Assembly: GCA_964561005.1 (NCBI GenBank)
Contig: CAZLNO010000027.1
Span: 1 to 34,943 of the forward strand
From: CAZLNO01 sp964561005
GTDB taxonomy: Bacteria > Pseudomonadota > Alphaproteobacteria > Kiloniellales > Rhodovibrionaceae
Length of the DNA: 34,943 nt
Direction: 5' to 3'
The position numbers were made by a program, and so were the translations under genes. Below the pieces are notes generated by a model. It was not told where the DNA came from, did not search any database, and was given only the letters and a program-made list of their open reading frames with translations. Each line of letters begins with the position of its first letter. Position 1 is the stretch's first letter. This document shows, in pieces, positions 31,891 to 34,943 of the stretch.

Positions 31891-32757
31891 TCAATGGGCC
31901 AGCATGAGCGGTAGGCTGGCCGAGCGCAGCACCGTCCGCGTCACCCCGCCCAGGATAAGCTGCCGCAGCCGGCTGTGCGCGTAGGCACCCATGGCCAGCA
32001 TGTCGGCTCCAGCGGCGGTGGCCTCCTCCAGAATGGCCTGGCCGGCCTCGCGACCGCCTCCGCGCACCGGCTTCGCCTCCGCGCGGATGCCGTGGTAGGC
32101 CAGATAGCCCACGACATCGCCAGGGTCCGCCCCGACGCCGCCCTCGTCCACCGTGATCACGGTCACCTTCTTGGCCGCCTTCATGACGGGCAGCGCGGCG
32201 GCCAGCGCATGCACGCCCGGCACGGTGGCCCGCCAGGCGAAGGCGACATGGCTGCCGATCGCCTCGGGCGGCGTGGTCGGCGCCACCAGCACCGGCCGGC
32301 CGGTCTCCATGATCGCCGATTCCAGCGTCGGGGTCGCCGGCGGCTCGCCCTCGCCGTGCTGCCGGGTCACGACCAGCAGGTCGAACAGCTTGCCCTGCTC
32401 GGCCACCACCTCGTGCTCGCGGCCCTGCCGGCTGCGATAGGCGACGGCGAAGCCTTCCGGCACCTCGCTGCCGGCATCGATGGTGGGCAGCCCGGCGTCC
32501 GCCACCCGCCGCGCATAGATCTCGGCGGCGGCTTCCGCGCGCTTTTCGCTTTCCTGGCGCACCGTCTCGATGATGTCCTCGATCATCGTGGCGGTCATGC
32601 CGTCGGCGGCCAGGGGAACCGCGTGCTGCGGATCGATCGAGACGTGCAGGGCCTCGACATAGGCTTTCTGAATTTCGCCCAGCGTCAGCGCGGTTCGCAG
32701 GACCGCCTCGCTGCCCTCGCCGCCGTCGAGCAGGCACAGAATCTTGCGGATGGCCAT
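31891..32757 (-). CDS. tandem universal stress protein
   Basis: The 288-residue protein has two Usp folds. The N-terminal one begins MAIRKILCLLDGGEGSEAVL and the C-terminal one ends with ADMLAMGAYAHSRLRQLILG then GVTRTVLRSASLPLMLAH, the usual nucleotide-binding G-x2-G-x9-G-(S/T) region. The second copy keeps this motif better than the first. The start MAIRK at 32757 is chosen over the open frame to 32844 because GGGAGAGGGAG precedes it and the Usp fold begins there. Usp proteins bind ATP or act as chaperone-like stress factors. It is followed by the small hypothetical gene after 51 bases. Confidence 0.92.
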   Translation of the reverse strand: MAIRKILCLLDGGEGSEAVLRTALTLGEIQKAYVEALHVSIDPQHAVPLAADGMTATMIEDIIETVRQESEKRAEAAAEIYARRVADAGLPTIDAGSEVPEGFAVAYRSRQGREHEVVAEQGKLFDLLVVTRQHGEGEPPATPTLESAIMETGRPVLVAPTTPPEAIGSHVAFAWRATVPGVHALAAALPVMKAAKKVTVITVDEGGVGADPGDVVGYLAYHGIRAEAKPVRGGGREAGQAILEEATAAGADMLAMGAYAHSRLRQLILGGVTRTVLRSASLPLMLAH

Positions 32758-32870
32758 CTCCCTCTCCCGCCCTACCTGGTTCGCGATTGGTCTTTGCATT
32801 GGAACGTAGGCCAAAGCGTCGCGCCCCGCATTGACCTTCGTCAACAGATGACGACGGCAGCCGCCAGGGG

Positions 32871-33806
32871 TTACGTGAGGGGCGTGCTGTCGTCGTCGAC
32901 GCCGAAGGGGTCCTGGTGGATGATCACCTCGGCGTCGGGAAAGGTGGTGCGCAGCTCGGTTTCAATGGTGTCGGCGATCACGTTCGCCTGGCGCAGGTTC
33001 ATCCGCCCGTCGAGCTCCAGGTGAAGCTGGATGAAGCTCTGCGGCCCGGACGCGCGGGTGCGCAGGTCGTGCATGCCCAGGACCTGCGGATGCTGGCGGA
33101 CGATCTCGACGATCCGGGCGCGATCGGCATCCGGCAACTCGCGATCCATCAGCATGTCGAGCGCGCCACGCGCGATCCGCGCCGCCGTGGTCAGGATATA
33201 GGCCGCGATGACCAGCCCGAACGCGGGGTCGATCCAGGTCCAGCCGAACTCCATCCACAACAGCAGCGCCACGACGACCGCGGCGTTGACCAGCACGTCG
33301 CCGACATAGTGCAGGCTGTCGGCGCGGATCGCGAGCGAGCGCGTGCGCCGTATGACCGAACGCTGATAGGCCACCAGCACCAGCGTGGCGGCGATCGAGA
33401 CCAGCATGACAAGAATGCCGAACTCGCCCTGCTGTACCGGTCGGGGCGCGATGAAGCGCTGGCCGGCCGAAATCACGAGGAACAAGGCCGAGCCGCCCAC
33501 GAAGGCCGATTGCCCGAGGGCGGCCAGCGGCTCCAACTTGCCGTGACCGAAGCGGTGCTCCCGGTCCGCGGGGGTCAGCGCATGGCGCACCGCCATCATG
33601 TTCACCAGGGAGGCCGCCACATCGAGAACGGAGTCCACCAGCGTCGAAAGCAGGCTCACCGAATCCGTGACGACCCACGCCCCCAGCTTGACGACGACGA
33701 GGATGCTGGCCGTCGCGACGGCGGCGTAGGTTGCCCGCCGCATCAGGCGTCCGACGCGCCCGCCGGCGGCCAGCGGGGCACAGAGCGTCTCGCGTTCCAC
33801 GGTCAT
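32871..33806 (-). CDS. fieF: cation diffusion facilitator, FieF-type
   Basis: The 311-residue transporter exports divalent metal ions (Zn2+, Fe2+, Cd2+) in exchange for protons at the inner membrane. About six membrane helices fill residues 25-215. The intramembrane metal site is complete: D58 and D62 in TLVDSVLD, and H166 and D170 in SLHYVGDVLVN. HRFGHGKLEPLAAL is the conserved loop after helix 2. The cytosolic domain has MHDLRTRASGPQSFIQLHLE and VIIHQDP, as in E. coli FieF. The start overlaps the stop of the methyltransferase gene as ATGA. Metal specificity cannot be settled from sequence alone. Confidence 0.94.
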   Translation of the reverse strand: MTVERETLCAPLAAGGRVGRLMRRATYAAVATASILVVVKLGAWVVTDSVSLLSTLVDSVLDVAASLVNMMAVRHALTPADREHRFGHGKLEPLAALGQSAFVGGSALFLVISAGQRFIAPRPVQQGEFGILVMLVSIAATLVLVAYQRSVIRRTRSLAIRADSLHYVGDVLVNAAVVVALLLWMEFGWTWIDPAFGLVIAAYILTTAARIARGALDMLMDRELPDADRARIVEIVRQHPQVLGMHDLRTRASGPQSFIQLHLELDGRMNLRQANVIADTIETELRTTFPDAEVIIHQDPFGVDDDSTPLT

Positions 33807-34762
33807 GCGGTGGCGTTAGCCAAATTCGCGCCGCCCGACAAGCGATCCAGCGCGTCGGGCCCCGGCATCGCGGCGCCGGTGCGCCGGAAGAAGAGCACGA
33901 TCGAGGTCCACTGCACCGCGCCGTCGTTACAGACGACCGCGCGGCGGCGGCGATGCTGGTTCTGCGGCAGCGGCAGGCTGTCGACGACGTACGCGTAGGG
34001 CAGTGAATCGTACGCGACGGGCCCAACCAGCTCGAAGGCCGGGCGCACCGAGGCGATCAGCGCCTCCAGGTCGCCGCGGTTGAAGTACTCGGGATGGCTG
34101 TACTCCGGCAGCAGCAGGTACTCGGTCGCCACGCAGGCGACACCGCCCGGCCGGGTGACGCGCGCCATCTCCGCCAGCGCCTGGCGCGCGGCGGCATGGC
34201 CGCCGAAGTGCTCGATCGACGACAGGCTCCAACAGATATCGAAGCTCCGGTCGGGAAACGGCAGCCGGCACGCGTCCGCGACGGCGAAGGAGGTGCGCGC
34301 GCGGTCGAAGGGGCGCGGACAGTAGCGTTCCGGCCGCAACGCCACGTCGATGTCGGCCTCGGCGCCCCAGTTCCGAGACCACGTCTCGCCGCCGTAGAGA
34401 TCGCTCGAGACCACCTGCCGGATGCGGTCGGCCAGATAAAAGATGATTGGCTCCCGCCCGGAACCGACACCCAGCGCCCGAGCCTCGGGGTGAATTGCTC
34501 CGAGCTTGTAGAGACCGTAGAGGCAGTGGGTCCACTCGTAGCCCTTGCGGTTGACCTCGCCGTTCGAGGAGCGGAACACATGCTTGAGATACAGGCGCAT
34601 GTCCTCGCCGCCCAGCGCGTAGCTCTCCAGCTCTTCGTGCAGGCGGGTCCATTGCGGGTCCTCGTAGCGCCGCGGGTCCACCACGCCGCTGAGGCGACGG
34701 ACGTGGGAGAACGGCAGGCGCCGTTGCAGCCGTTTCAGGCGCGGCTTCAAGGGCAGGGTCAT
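33803..34762 (-). CDS. class I SAM-dependent methyltransferase
   Basis: The 319-residue protein has a Rossmann methyltransferase core: motif I ALGVGSGRE at about 96-104, the acidic loop DACRLPFPDRSFDICWSLSS and the post-I block IEHFGG near 183-188. ALAEMARVTRPGGVACVATE is the usual helix-strand after it. A 90-residue N-terminal extension and a basic NQHRRRRAVV segment near the C-terminus are non-standard. The pattern resembles methyltransferases of surface glycan or sugar modification clusters, but the acceptor is unknown. Its stop overlaps the FieF start by four bases, so the two are translationally coupled, an unexpected pairing. The ATG at 34762 is supported by the family-like start, and 181 gene-free bases remain to the window end. 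Confidence 0.88.
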   Translation of the reverse strand: MTLPLKPRLKRLQRRLPFSHVRRLSGVVDPRRYEDPQWTRLHEELESYALGGEDMRLYLKHVFRSSNGEVNRKGYEWTHCLYGLYKLGAIHPEARALGVGSGREPIIFYLADRIRQVVSSDLYGGETWSRNWGAEADIDVALRPERYCPRPFDRARTSFAVADACRLPFPDRSFDICWSLSSIEHFGGHAAARQALAEMARVTRPGGVACVATEYLLLPEYSHPEYFNRGDLEALIASVRPAFELVGPVAYDSLPYAYVVDSLPLPQNQHRRRRAVVCNDGAVQWTSIVLFFRRTGAAMPGPDALDRLSGGANLANATA

Positions 34763-34943
34763 CGGGGCCGTGTCGTCGGGTGGCGCGATCGGGGGCGAAG
34801 CTAGCCGCTCCCATCCGGCGCGTAAAGCCGAACGCGCCGCGCCCGCGGAAACACCGGCCGGCGTTTTCGCGGGCGGGCAGGGCCGGCCTGCTTGTCACCC
34901 GCGAGCGCGGCCAGTAGGATGCCTCGCGCAGTCCGGCCGCCCT

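Overview
The window looks like a piece of a GC-rich alphaproteobacterial chromosome, probably of Rhodospirillales type. That lineage guess is inference. It rests on the C4-pathway 5-aminolevulinate synthase (hemA), the ppx-rlmE-guaB-rsmB housekeeping order, the two polyamine-type ABC transporter sets and the style of the tRNA-Gln. GC content is high almost throughout. Two clear exceptions lie inside the first 12 kb: a small gene at 2281-2631 and the middle of a methyltransferase gene at about 5195-5785.

Region 1 (1-12119) is an accessory island. The last 30 codons of a BKACE/DUF849-type enzyme end at 95. Then seven genes, all on the minus strand, run from 11646 down to 111. In transcription order they are: a type III-like restriction helicase-nuclease (res), a nuclease-fold protein with a Cys/His-rich tail, a NYN-domain RNase-like protein, a large type III-like adenine methyltransferase (mod), an FRG-domain protein, a small acidic protein of unknown function, and a RelE/ParE-fold domain fused to a UvrD-like helicase. 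The res/mod core is a recognisable restriction-modification system. The other five genes look like a layered accessory set. The island abuts tRNA-Gln(CTG), with a possible decayed integrase N-terminus between them. It carries scars of past exchange: a second, decayed mod start, an AT-rich target-recognition segment, an in-frame REP-like palindrome pair inside mod, and a duplicated promoter-like repeat in front of NYN-mod.

Region 2 (12120-18357) is core RNA and nucleotide metabolism: ppx/gppA-type phosphatase overlapping rlmE, a host-attachment/baeRF-type protein on the opposite strand, guaB with a good sigma70 promoter, an RsmB-family rRNA methyltransferase, and a translationally coupled GNAT acetyltransferase.

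Region 3 (18358-29532) holds two paralogous polyamine-type ABC transporter sets on opposite strands. The minus-strand set (binding protein, PotB-like, PotC-like) has no ATPase. The plus-strand set (ATPase, binding protein, PotB-like, PotC-like) is complete and ends in a strong intrinsic terminator. A class III aminotransferase and hemA lie between them. The aminotransferase may process an imported amine; the substrate is not determined by the sequence.

Region 4 (29607-34943) is a mixed set: a winged-helix regulator, a two-CBS-domain protein, a short-chain dehydrogenase, a small conserved hypothetical, a tandem universal stress protein, a FieF-type cation efflux protein, and a SAM methyltransferase whose stop overlaps the start of the efflux gene.
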